DNA of 64,000 bases from Trichuris trichiura (lineage: Eukaryota; Nematoda; Enoplea; Trichinellida; Trichuridae), in contig JBAJFE010000014.1 in assembly GCA_037903355.1 (NCBI GenBank), positions 1,364,001-1,428,000 on the forward strand. The letters are read 5' to 3'. This document shows, one piece after another, positions 38,980-49,729 of the stretch. The notes beneath the pieces were generated by a model. The model was not told where the DNA came from. It did not search any database and was given only the letters and a program-made list of their open reading frames with translations. The position numbers and the translations under genes were made by a program. The stretch's first letter is position 1. Every line of letters begins with the position of its first letter.

Positions 38980-40530
38980 GTGGGGTTCCTTTGGGTGAAA
39001 TAATTGTTGGGGCCAATAACTTGATTGTGTCTGATTAATCGTCTGGCAAAAATGATATTGGTAGAGCTCTCATTCGGTTGACCGCACTTGCTGAATCCTG
39101 AGACACGTAAATAAGTAATGAATTTTAGTTAAATTTCCCTGTCTACATTCTACTTCGTAGGAGGTATTTCTGGTCCCTAATTGGATTCCTACATATTGAT
39201 ATACACCATTCATTTAATTCTGAAAGGTCTCAGAGCAGCGCAGCCAGCTTGACATAATTTTGGTGGAGTTCTCTAGGCGCAAATTATTCCAGTTTTCAAA
39301 GTAATCCCTTCTCAGGTGATATTTTAAGAATTAGCTATTGTATTAATGCTTAATACCACTTCCGTAACTTACTACTTATCTTTTTCTATTACTTAAACGA
39401 ACTTTGCGTAAGATATAAGTTTAAAAAGTACAAAACATGTTTGTGTGCCTGTTTCCCTCTATACGGTTCGTTAAGCTCTTGATCTTGGCGAAATTCGTAA
39501 CACATACTTCGTCAATGTTTTTAACATCGTCGAGGGCTAAGTTCCAAACCCTCCATTCCTGATAGTAAATAAGATGGGTCAAACGTGATATAGGTATTTG
39601 AAGATGAAAGCGCCCACACTGATTACAAGGCATTTCATACACAAAGTCGACGTTTTGTTGATATTTATGCAACGCTTGTAATAGGTATAGCAGGCCGAAC
39701 TTATAACTGAGAATACTCCGTGTTTACTCGTTCTTCCGTGTAAACTATACCTAGCGCATACACGTCAGTGTTCCGTATGGTTACAATTCAAAATCTGGCA
39801 TAGGCTGACGGAGCGGAATTATGTATAGTAGCTATCGTCACTGCAAAGAGAGAGCCGGAATCCATTGTTCTTTTATTCATGCAATTCTTTTCATTGTACG
39901 CTTGCCATGCTAATCCCTTTCATTGTTTAGTTAATCCCAATTAATTACGTAATCCCCCAGCGGCTCTCTCTTTAATGTAATAACAAGTATTTCTGGCCAG
40001 GAACTGTATGTAAAGACACTTTGATTCTGAAGTCTTCAGCTGAAGACTGGACGCAAGCAGGCCAGAAAACAACGTACCTTAAAACTTTCGTTTTATCAGC
40101 AGTTACAAGTCATCAAAGAATAGAACTTTTACTAGCTCATTAATATTACATCTTGGTTAAAAACAAGATTATTCACGCGAAACGAGAATGACTAGAACTT
40201 TAAGCTCCATAAATGCAAGTACAGGTGAGCTTCTGGGGAAATTTCAAGCTTTAAATTCAAACTCAAGCTGATTATCATTTAAGCTCAAGCTGCCAAGAAT
40301 AATTCGTCTTAAGGCTGTCACCGCTTAATCTAAACGCCTTGAATTGCTGTTGCAGCTTGCTAGCATAGGAAACTCGGGTGCACAAATGTCCGCTCAGATG
40401 CAGTAGGATAATTACATTCCGCGTACTTCATGAAACCCATTCCTGGACTGCACGAACAGATTTTTTGCTTTTAAGTCCTTTTTATGGTTGCCAAATCTGT
40501 TCTGTTTCCGCAAAAAGTTTGCTTTGCAAC
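38980..40530. other. Gene-free stretch with one small inverted repeat
   Basis: A minus-strand frame at 39421-39672 contains FVYEMPCNQCG, faintly like the start of a Penelope GIY-YIG domain, but the expected YIG is missing and I do not call it. The only clear structure is the inverted repeat at 39845-39973. Confidence 0.35.
39845..39973. repeat. 129-bp unit with 13-bp terminal inverted repeats
   Basis: AAAGAGAGAGCCG at 39845-39857 is exactly inverted at 39961-39973. The interior is AT-rich. No target-site duplication is obvious, so it may be a very small MITE-like unit or a chance pair. Confidence 0.4.
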
Positions 40531-40535
40531 TTCGT

Positions 40536-40574
40536 ACCGCTTTCAGAGCGTTCCTTGCCCCGTCGTCAGCGTGA
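40536..40574 (-). ncRNA. Degenerate hammerhead-like motif
   Basis: Minus strand: CTGACGA, a six-pair stem CGGGGC/GCTCTG (two G-U pairs), then GAAAGC followed by G where U is required, so cleavage would not be expected. The left end of the 589-bp tandem unit (about 40558) falls inside stem II of this motif. Confidence 0.4.
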
Positions 40575-41735
40575 AATGACGAAGCGACGATTCGTGTTGT
40601 GTAACACATTGCACTTCAAAAAAGAAGGGATGCGAACTTAAGCAAAATCTATCTTCCATCGAAGTGTCATCCGTTCAGTTTGAAAACTGGAAGAAAATTG
40701 AAAGCAATCAGACATACCTTATGATTGTAACTTAAGATAATAGGAATCAAATAGTGTAACAAGGTAGATTAGTTTAAATGGAATCTTTCCAAAAGTAAAT
40801 GCTGCAGAATACTAATACATGACAATACAAATGCAAACGCAAAGATGTAGAAAACCATTTTTCTCTGAAATAGTGAACTGATAGAGATAAAGTAAAAATT
40901 TAAAAAGTGAAACAAACGGCAGAGATAAAAAAGTAGGGCAAAAACTGCTCTCTTTTTCCAATTCTTTTTTTGCCACCTAGCACCTGTGACGAAGAATTCG
41001 TAATTCAGACAAATTGTACTCGCGAAGCATAAAGAAAGGAAAACATCTAGCAAATGTTACAACAGCGAGTAAGGACTTCGGCAGACAACAAAAAATGGAA
41101 TAATGCAAATTGACGCGTGCACTCCTCATCGTCGACTACAAAGCGCCCCCGTCGTCAGCGTGAAATGACGAAGCGACGATTCGTGTTGTGTAACACATTG
41201 CACTTCAAAAAAGAAGGGATGCGAACTTAAGCAAAATCTATCTTCCATCGAAGTGTCATCCGTTCAGTTTGAAAACTGGAAGAAAATTGAAAGCAATCAG
41301 ACATACCTTATGATTGTAACTTAAGATAATAGGAATCAAATAGTGTAACAAGGTAGATTAGTTTAAATGGAATCTTTCCAAAAGTAAATGCTGCAGAATA
41401 CTAATACATGACAATACAAATGCAAACGCAAAGATGTAGAAAACCATTTTTCTCTGAAATAGTGAACTGATAGAGATAAAGTAAAAATTTAAAAAGTGAA
41501 ACAAACGGCAGAGATAAAAAAGTAGGGCAAAAACTGCTCTCTTTTTCCAATTCTTTTTTTGCCACCTAGCACCTGTGACGAAGAATTCGTAATTCAGACA
41601 AATTGTACTCGCGAAGCATAAAGAAAGGAAAACATCTAGCAAATGTTACAACAGCGAGTAAGGACTTCGGCAGACAACAAAAAATGGAATAATGCAAATT
41701 GACGCGTGCACTCCTCATCGTCGACTACAAAGCGC
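40558..41735. repeat. Exact tandem duplication, 589-bp unit
   Basis: Copy 1 is about 40558-41146 and copy 2 about 41147-41735. I found no difference between them on reading through. The junction lies in a short C-run (GCGCCCCCGTCG), suggesting microhomology. Each copy holds the same hydrophobic 94-codon minus-strand frame (CFASTICLNYEFFVTGARWQ); duplication alone explains its repetition, and it has no known relatives that I recognise. An assembly artefact is possible because the copies look identical. Confidence 0.9.
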
Positions 41736-41780
41736 CCTTTGCCTAAGTAAGGGATGTGGCTGTAAGCTAAGCTTTCACAG

Positions 41781-42065
41781 TCACAGAAAAACCGTGACTA
41801 CCACACGAACGAATTCCAGTCTGACTTCGTCATCGAAAAGAAAACTGACATAGTCGTCGATGTTGCTGTGCCTTGAAATACCGCCATTCGTTTCTGTGGA
41901 AGCAAGGCGTGCAAGAGGACAAAACACGCGAGGTTCGTCCAGCTGCTGAAGAGTAAACCCATGGGACTTGCTGTTCTGCTCGATGCAGAGTAAACGGGAC
42001 CTGAGGAATGACAATTTGCTACAAGAACTGAAGCTTAAAGCCTCGAAGGGTAAGCGTAGCGGAAT
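41781..42065 (-). CDS. Possible terminal exon, unrecognised
   Basis: GC-richer than its surroundings. After GATTAG (42066) one frame stays open to a stop at 41781: FEALSFSSCSKLSFLRS, LCIEQNSKSHGFTLQQLDE and SNIDDYVSFLFDDEVRLEF. The other two frames are also open for 170 bases or more, so the frame is a judgement from composition. No family, signal peptide or partner exon was found. Confidence 0.3.
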   Translation of the reverse strand: MPLRLPFEALSFSSCSKLSFLRSRLLCIEQNSKSHGFTLQQLDEPRVFCPLARLASTETNGGISRHSNIDDYVSFLFDDEVRLEFVRVVVTVFL

Positions 42066-42409
42066 CTAATCTCGAAGCTAACCAGCAAGATGGCGAGCCA
42101 TCTCGTCGCTGCATGCAGGTCACGTCGTGCCATCATCACTGTTCACCACAGCGCCTGACTGACCGCGAAGCTGCTGCACCGCACACATTTCACAGCATAC
42201 TCCCTAAGTTACCTATTCAGCCCCATTCTTATTCTACATGTATGGCATACTGCTCTACCCGCGTAAGTTGCTTTTGGCCACTTCCTCTGTCTACCCTTGC
42301 CTCGTCCCGCTTTTGTGGTTACACATTGTATTCTCTTTGTAATTTATTGTTCCCTGAAAAGTTGTGCTTCACAAATTCGATCAGTTTTTTGGAACCTGAC
42401 TCTTAAAAT

Positions 42410-43660
42410 TTTTTCTTCCTGCAGATGCCAGCCATACGTTTTTTTGTAAGCGATAAGTTGTGTATATCATTTTAGCGTTGATTTGTGAGCTTGGTAGTTC
42501 AGTTGGTTCCGTAAAAATAATGTTATGCTTACTGTTCATTTATAGGATGTGCTTAAAGATGATCCTCCTTTGGTAGCAGGAACCTGAGTTCATATTGTTG
42601 GTTACTCTCTATTAGGTCGGTACGAAGTAAAAGTAAAATGCTTTTAATCGAATCTGAGTAAGAATAAATAGGGTTCTGGGCTGACGTGAGGGAAGCTTGA
42701 GAAATACTACTTCATATTAACGTGAATATTATCTTTCTGAGGAATGTTCGGTTATGGATTCCTCCTTCTGCGCTAGGAATAAACAAGAGGATGAGGCAGC
42801 CGATTATTCAGATTGTAATAATTATCATTTTTCTAATTTCGCGGGTCAATAAATAACGCAGTGTTAAAATAGGGTTTGAACTAAGCGAAAAATGAACCTA
42901 AAGTGAGATTTTGTTTCCACTATTTCTGTTTAATTTCCATTTGGCCAATGAATTAAGTGAGCATGAGAAGCTAATGATTAAACAGAGGCTAAGAGGGAGT
43001 TAGAGGAATGGGAACATTGTAAGCATTGAGAACAGCAGTAACACGCTTTTTTTCCCAATTTTACATGGCAGCTTGGAGAACTCTGTCGCGTAAGAGGATG
43101 CAATGATAGGATATTTGCTTTACTGTATTCTAGAAATTCAAAGAAACTCCATGAAGCTGTCAGTGCAAAACTGGAAATGTTCAATTTTAATTGATTAAAT
43201 CATTTTCTATGTTTTTAGCTGAACTCCACCTTAAAGGAAACACTAATAACTAATCTTTCAAGTAAAGCTATGAACTTAAATATTCTCAGGTATTTTACTT
43301 TCAGATAGTTTTTTTTCTCGTTTCGGCGTGGCAATACAGACTGCTCACTGCTGCACGAAGATGGCGATAGCAGTATACTGACTGACATGGACAAACTTCT
43401 TTAATTTGTGGAACCTGTATGAACACAGTGGAAGTTGCTCTCGGTGTGCACATTGAGTATGCTGACATCGGTACCTTGTCAATAAAAGATTAACAGAGTT
43501 TTTTACACAGAAAAGCGGGGCATGAACTTCAAAGTTATCTAATATTTAATATGTAGTGCAAGGAACTGAAATATGCTACGACTTAAGGAATTTTGCACCA
43601 TTTAATAGCTCTCTACACGACTGCGTCCATTATCCATTTTCTGAAGGCTTGATTGAGCAA
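42410..43660. other. Gene-free stretch, nothing recognised
   Basis: AT-rich with short frames only. The right edge is the 3' side of EndoU gene B. Confidence 0.4.
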
Positions 43661-43666
43661 GTCTTA

Positions 43667-45470
43667 TTATTCTCGTTTTGCTTCCTCACATATGGCCTCT
43701 TTTGGATAGGCTGTTGTCACTTGATTATGCGGTGCCAAACGATGTACTACCAGTTTAATTATACATCCTCCTAACATGAATCGGCAACCTTCTGCAGATC
43801 TGCCTACTAAGCAGATCGTATAGAGTGCAAGATCGAACTCAGCAGTTGTTCTCAGCAAGAAGGATCCTCTTGGTTTCGTTGAATATCCCAACGAATACTT
43901 GATCACGGCAGCTGATGCCTAAAAGTTTGCATTGAACCTCTTGAAAATAGCAAGAGAATGTCAATTCATAATAATACTATCTACCATCTCGTACTGTTGT
44001 GTTTTACGGTTGGAAGGTTCTGCCTTAAAGTTATAAACTCTTTTACGTGAAATAACATGCAATCTTCAGGACTACATTCGTCCCACCATCGGCATATAGA
44101 ATTTCATTCTATGTGCTGATGGACTGAATCAGTTTTGCACGCTGATGATGAGGTGAATTTGAACCTGAAAGCTCCATGTCAGATATAGAATTTCATTGTA
44201 TATGCTAATGGATTGAACCAGATTCTGTATGCCGATGATGGGGTGAGTTTGAACCTGAAAGCTTCATGTCAAATAAAAACGTTTTAACAGGAGAATCTCG
44301 CTGTAACAAAACTACAATATGAAGTTATAAGGTCCTGTTTAGAAGTGCCACGTTTACAAATACCAGCTATGATCAGCATATTAGTAGATTTCCTGCATGA
44401 GAGACTAACAGCCAATTTCATTTGCTTTATGTTTCAGAATGAAACTTTAATAGCCTGTAAGAGTTAAAGCATAATACGCATTTAAGCTTCCAGTTATTCG
44501 TTTGAGACATTGCCAGTTGAATGTTCTAAAGTGTTCTGGTACCTGCGCCCCATTCCTTACGCGTGAAAATCCACGAAATTACGTTTACACGGCTGTGAGT
44601 ATAAACACCTGAGTTCTTCTTTAAAGCTGAGTTTAAGTCCATTTTCATGCAACCATATTGTCAGTTTGCGTATTTCTAAACTAAAAAATACTCACGTTTA
44701 TTTCTCCCAAGTATTCTTCGAACCTTGCTTTATTGTTTAGTTCCAGCAGCCCATACGTCAACCAGTAATGCAGTCCGCTCACTGCATTAGCATAATGTTT
44801 CTCCAACAGAAAGACATGAGTGAAAGGTATGCTTTCTTGACCACGCTTTCCTATCTTCACCGGTGTCAGCCACACCATCTGCATCCAGCTTGAAAAAGTT
44901 TTTTCGTTACGTGCTTCAGGAAATCCTAAAGCGCACATCTTCAGATGTATACACAGTAATGTATTCTTGTACCATTTTTTGCAAGAAACAAACGGGTTTT
45001 CTCCATTACTTCTGTTCTCAACAACTTGAGAAAACAGGATGTCACAGCTGCGGAAAGTTCTTTTGCCTCCCTTTTCAGGTATTCCCGAATCTGTGCAGGG
45101 TTCATGGAAATTCCTGCTGCAGTTGTAAAATTATGCGCACCAGCGTGTTTTATCAAACTTTTGACAAGTGAAACAAACAGGGCCACAGTGGGCTTTGCAA
45201 GAAATTGTGGGTCGACGAACAGAACAAACCTAAAACTGCATTATGTTATATTAATAGTTCATTTTCACTTTAAGCAACGGTAAATTACCTTCCATTACCT
45301 GTTTGGTGCGATGGACCATAGTTGAACTTGAATTTGGAAGGATCAGTTCCTCTAATGTCAATATCATACAGCTCTCTAACTATTGTTTCCAAATCCTTTT
45401 GGCGGATGGATACTATCTGAGAGCACACCATGCTTACAGTCGAAAACAGAATGAATATGAATAATTTCAT
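43667..45470 (-). CDS. EndoU-family secreted protein with altered active site (gene B)
   Basis: Exons 45470-45289, 45229-44994, 44925-44696 and 43918-43667 join in phases 2, 1, 0 into 299 residues. Introns are 59, 68 and 777 bp. Met at 45470 starts a good signal peptide (KLFIFILFSTVSMVCS), so it replaces an earlier in-frame Met. The EndoU core is clear (FLAKPTVALFVSLV, GLHYWLTYGLLE, TTAEFDLALYTICL). The catalytic histidines survive (PFTHVFLLE and GLHYWL), as does the lysine (STKPRGS). The Glu that normally precedes the first His (FEHVF) is Thr. Exon 2 is 36 bp longer than in the paralogues. Divergence suggests changed activity or specificity rather than decay, since the frame is open throughout. 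The third intron contains an 89-bp tandem repeat. Confidence 0.82.
44094..44271 (+). repeat. Two tandem 89-bp units with hammerhead-like segments
   Basis: 44094-44182 and 44183-44271 are about 85% alike. Each contains, in order, ATATAGAATTTCATT, a GATGATG box, an AGGT or GGGT strand, an eight-base loop, ACCT, GAAAGCTY and CATGTC. In unit 1 the box is an intact CTGATGA (44142-44148) and stem I pairs GCACG with CATGT except at one position. In unit 2 the box is CCGATGA but stem I pairs better (GTATG with CATGT). The repeat lies in intron 3 of EndoU gene B, antisense to it. Confidence 0.55.
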
Positions 45471-45509
45471 TCTGCAAATATCTAAAACTGAGCTTTTAAT
45501 CACTGCTTG

Positions 45510-47690
45510 TCTGAATGAAGCATGTTCAGAATTCCAAGCACGTCAGCTAGCTATATTGTCAAACTACTTTTTACTATGACAGTGCCAATGGAAATAGAAT
45601 AGTTGGGAATGGGATGCTTTACTGTTACTATAAAAAAGCCAATTTCTAACTGCAGTATAATTCAATGGCGAATTCAAACTACTAGTTCTTCAGTCACCAG
45701 CTTAATTTAGAAACAAAAGTTGGTAAAGAGAACAGATATTCATCTGAAAGTTTAATAAAACTCATTAAAGCTTTCATACCATTCCCGTTTTTATCAACAA
45801 AGCAATGACAACAACCGTGTCGAGCAAATTACAGAGGTGTACTGCCGATTTATTAATACTACATGACTTCCTCAACCGTTTTTTCTTTAGAAAACATATA
45901 CAATAATGGCAACATTCATTGTACTCATCAACGAAAACATTGATAAATATTAGGTTTTTAAAACGTTTCCTCACAACATCGTTTTTGGCCTTAGTGACTA
46001 TTCGAAACCTTTGAAGAATCAGTAGTTTATTTTGGAAACTCCGCAGCTTTCAGAGCTGTTCATTTCCCGCCTTCAGCGGTGATTTTCTTGCAAACAAAAA
46101 ATGACCTTCAATGCTTGATTGGTGATATGATCAATTTAACGTATCAGAGCTTTACAAGTTTTCAGTATAAAAAATTTTAATGTTTTTGCAAAAAATTAAA
46201 ACATGCTACGATTTGATTAAGCAGCTCTGCACTGCTACAGAGGATAAGGCATGGAGAAATTTTGAAAGCTGCGGAATTTCCAACATTAACATCACATTTC
46301 TGTAAAGGTTCGTCATAAAAGTTAGAAAAGAAAGAATTTTGCATACATATATCCCCTGCTTAGGATGGTTCAATTTTAGGTATTAAGCCTAACTACGCCA
46401 ATAGAAACAATGCTCTCATAGAGCATGTGCAGGTCGTTATGTGAGGTTTTTTAGGTAAATAACTTTTTTTATTAAAAGAAAAGAAAGAACCTTTATTTTC
46501 ATAGCTCTGGGAAAGGGATAATCCTGCAGGTTTCAAATAAAAGCTTTTTCTTTTCTTTTAACAGTTTGGATTTTTCTGCAAATGAATTTTAGACCAATAG
46601 AAATAATAGAATACGTTAGGCCATAAATGTAAAACTAAGAAACTTTTAATCTTCTTCATGGATTTCTTACCACCTAAGTGGTTGCTCAGTTTAGAAAATA
46701 ACGAAGTCGATACATTTTTATTCCAGTAGATTGCATGATTTCATTACTTTAAGATTCACAGGCTTTTGCTCCGTGCAAACGACATTACCGCCAAACTGTA
46801 CAATAATAGGTTGAACGCTGCATTGAATCTCATATGTTCAAAAAAATTTTGTCAACCTGAGAGTTCAGAATTAGAGATGCTCAATTCTAACTGAGTAATT
46901 CCTTCGCATACCTGAAGTTAAAGAATGAAGCGCTTTTTTCTTTTTCTGCCTTACGGTGTGAGGATGGCTGACGGGCCACTGTTCAACAGTGCAAGAATGA
47001 ATATCAACATCATTTTAAGGCAATCCTGCTTTAAGTACAGACTGGACTGCTTTACGTAAGCAAATCAGTTGCAAAGCTTCTACCTCTGACGCTATCACAG
47101 CAATGCGTTATTGTCAACTACTGATGCGACTCATGTCGTTCGGAAGACAAGAATATAATATTAGTATTTCTTACTCAGAGCCTTCAAAATCGGTTGTGAA
47201 CGAGATAGTACATACAACTACTGCTCGTACAGCACAATTGTTTCTGCGAAATGTGCTTTATTGTCAACTAGAGAAAGAAACGTTATTTAATGGACCAGAA
47301 CTTATGGAAGAAAATTTAAGGAGGTTTTCTGTAAACATTGCATCATCACGGAATTAATTAACCGTGACAAGTTGAGTCAGTTAATTAATGAATTAAATCT
47401 CATCTGTTTCCCATTGGTAAATAAAGTGCAAATCGCAGTTTTGCAAGAAGCTGCAACGGTGCTAGTTACATCAATATTCACACATTGAATTACTCTACTG
47501 GAACTCAATTGCAGTGTAGAGCTGAAATGCTTTAATTTATCTGCAACTGTCTCAAAGAAGAGTATTGCGTGGTTGGGCCTAAGATTCATGTTTAGGAAAG
47601 CAGCGCTTAAGTACCAGTAAGATTTCAATTTTAGAGATATTTTAATTGATGTATATAGGCATTCAGATAAACATAGTTACTTTTTAATTT
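45510..47690. other. Intergenic region between EndoU genes B and C
   Basis: Apart from the foldback at 46033-46282, no gene is supported. On the minus strand near 46997 a tiny frame encodes a signal-peptide-like MMLIFILALLNSGPSAILTP and then a GTAAGG donor. It could be the orphan first exon of another secreted protein, but no following exon was found. Confidence 0.35.
46033..46282. repeat. Old foldback with hammerhead remnant
   Basis: TGGAAACTCCGCAGCTTTCA (46033-46052) is inverted at 46263-46282 with one mismatch. On the minus strand, 46041-46082 keeps ACCG, CTGAAGG, GAAAGCT and CGG, but the cleavage-site base is G, the first box has lost its A and stem II no longer pairs. Same layout as the younger foldbacks at 6.9 and 32.2 kb. 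Confidence 0.5.
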
Positions 47691-47695
47691 TGTAC

Positions 47696-49723
47696 TTAGT
47701 TTTTGCACTTTGTGCCTAGCAAGTTTTTCTTTCCTTTCTTTGAGCATCTTCTATTGTTATTTGTGTTTTCAGATGCTTCGCGGCAATTGCCTCCGCTTGC
47801 TGGGAATGAAGCGTACAAAACGGTTCCGCCACGTTGGACTAACAGCCGGGTATTAAAAATAACCATGCAATTTTTATAAAAGAATTTGCATTCCCCAATT
47901 CCTGGTCGAAAAACTGAACAAACTGTCGATGCAGCCATGTCGAATTCTGGGCTTGAACCCAGAAGGAAACTGCTCTTTGGTTTCTCATTGCTGTTCCAAG
48001 CGAAATTAATTGTGGCCACTGAATGCTTGAACAAAATACTGCTCAGAGCTAACGATCATGTGTAACGCAGTTCTGCAATGCTAGCCCAAGTAATATTAAC
48101 AATATTCAGACGGTTTAAAATTAAAGGTCTCTCCTAGTCTGCGAAACTGCGTAAATATGGAGTCTATGAGGATCTTATCGGTATTAGCACAGTGGGAACA
48201 GGTGAGGAAACGCAAAACTTAAATGAGACATTATTATTAAGAGGAAGTAGCTTGAAACTTTCAGCAATATAATTACAGAAGAAGAAACCGGAGCATCGTG
48301 TCTTGCTACATAAGGTTTGATGCATGGTCTTAATCGTGCTAATCGAAACCGACAGTTGACGTACGAATGCCCCCACCAGCCACCTCATGTAAGCTTCCTT
48401 AGGGTAACTGAACATCACTTGTTCGAACGGTCTTAAAACATTGGAACTGCACAGGTGCGTACTTGAAGAGGCATTTTATCCTGTAGCAGCAATCCGCAAC
48501 GCAAAACGAGGTTTGAATTGCTGTTTGTATATAATTAATTAAATAATCGATTAATTACTTAATAGATTGTTAATCACTCCTATTGCTCGCTAAATAGAAA
48601 AAACCAATAATAAGTCCTTCTTGTCCTCCCCCGAAGAACCTACAAGTGAATGCTAACGGTGGATCAGAGTGAGCTGAAAGCTCTGGAAACTTTTATTTTT
48701 ATTTTACTTCGTTAAAGGGGTTTATCATGACTTATACTGCGGAAAATAAAGTTAGAAATAAATAAAAATACAGGATTCAAAAAATAAATAAATAAGTTTA
48801 ATCATTCTGATAGCTGAGTTTTCAATTGTTTGAACCACCCTCTGTAGCAGTTAGGCCAAACGTTCATGTTTATAATCTACTCAATTGGTTTTCTTACTCA
48901 AACATCTTTGTTCAGGTATAGAACTGTTAAGTCCGTTTTACCGTTTTCTCTGGGAAGTATCCTTTGTAATCGATGTCCCCATTTGCTTCCAGGACGGCAA
49001 ATCTAATCCAGTTATGCAGTCCTGAAACTTTTCCTTCATATACCTCTCCAACAAAGTAATGTTCAAAAGCAGATGTGTCGAGTGCATTTTCTCTTCGCGA
49101 GTACCCAGTGAACCATAGTTTTTTTAAGAGGCCTCTAAATTCGCGCTTTGAACTTGTGGAAAGAATATCTGAGAAATTGAAGTATCACTAAAATGTAGAA
49201 ACATTTATGGTTTCCACTGCTTACTCCTTCGCCGCAAAACTTGCTTGAGTAAATGCATCACTCGCGTCTCTAAAACAAAATTCAAAAAGTGTTCTATCAT
49301 TTCTTCCTTGGTCTGATTGGTTCGTTCCGCCACCCCCAGTTGGGGCTGATACATCGCCGTGAGATTTATAAGGGCTTCAATAGTCGGCTTTTTCAGGTAT
49401 CCATCGCTTATGAACGTCACGAACCTGAAAAATAATTATGATAACTATTTTACGAAATGCGGTTCAGATTACCTTTCAGGAGCATTGCCTTTACCGCTTA
49501 GCTGTTGATAACTGAACAAAGCATCGTTTGGGCCTGCAGCATTGATGTCAGCTTCTTCCATCAGTTCGATTATTTCTTGTAAATCAGCGTCAGTAATATT
49601 TTTTGGTTTTTGCTTCTCCTTCTTCCTCTTCCCTGTTTTCCCCATATCGACTTGATATATGAGGCAAAACAACAGGAGAGTTATGATTGCTTTTTGCTTA
49701 CAGTTGACGATGAAGATAGCCAT
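47696..49723 (-). CDS. EndoU-family secreted endoribonuclease (gene C)
   Basis: Exons 49723-49473, 49424-49225, 49168-48942 and 48025-47696 join in phases 2, 1, 0 into 335 residues. Introns are 48, 56 and 916 bp. A hydrophobic leader (AIITLLLFCLIYQV) is followed by a basic stretch (GKTGKRKKEKQKPK). EndoU residues are all present: TSAFEHYFVGE, GLHNWIRF, Lys in NEKPKSSFLLG, then SSPEFDMAAST. The last acceptor (TTCAAG before 48025) was chosen because it matches the phase and position in genes B, D and E. The C-terminus extends beyond the domain into a basic tail (RRCSKKGKKNLLGTKCKN). Same strand and spacing as D and E. Confidence 0.87.
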
Positions 49724-49729
49724 CCGTGT

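Noticed and set aside
39421..39672. Frame with FVYEMPCNQCG, like the start of a Penelope endonuclease
   Set aside because: The YIG motif and the conserved tail are missing, and no terminal repeat lies nearby.
40769..41642. Two identical 94-codon hydrophobic minus-strand frames
   Set aside because: They are the same frame in the two copies of an exact tandem duplication; repetition adds no evidence of function, and no start context or family supports it.
46960..47020. Signal-peptide-like mini-exon on the minus strand
   Set aside because: Only 20 residues before a GTAAGG donor, with no identifiable following exon.
48650..48700. GAGCTGAAAGCTCTGG, resembling the 3' half of a hammerhead
   Set aside because: The upstream box reads CTAACGG and stem II does not pair; too decayed to call.
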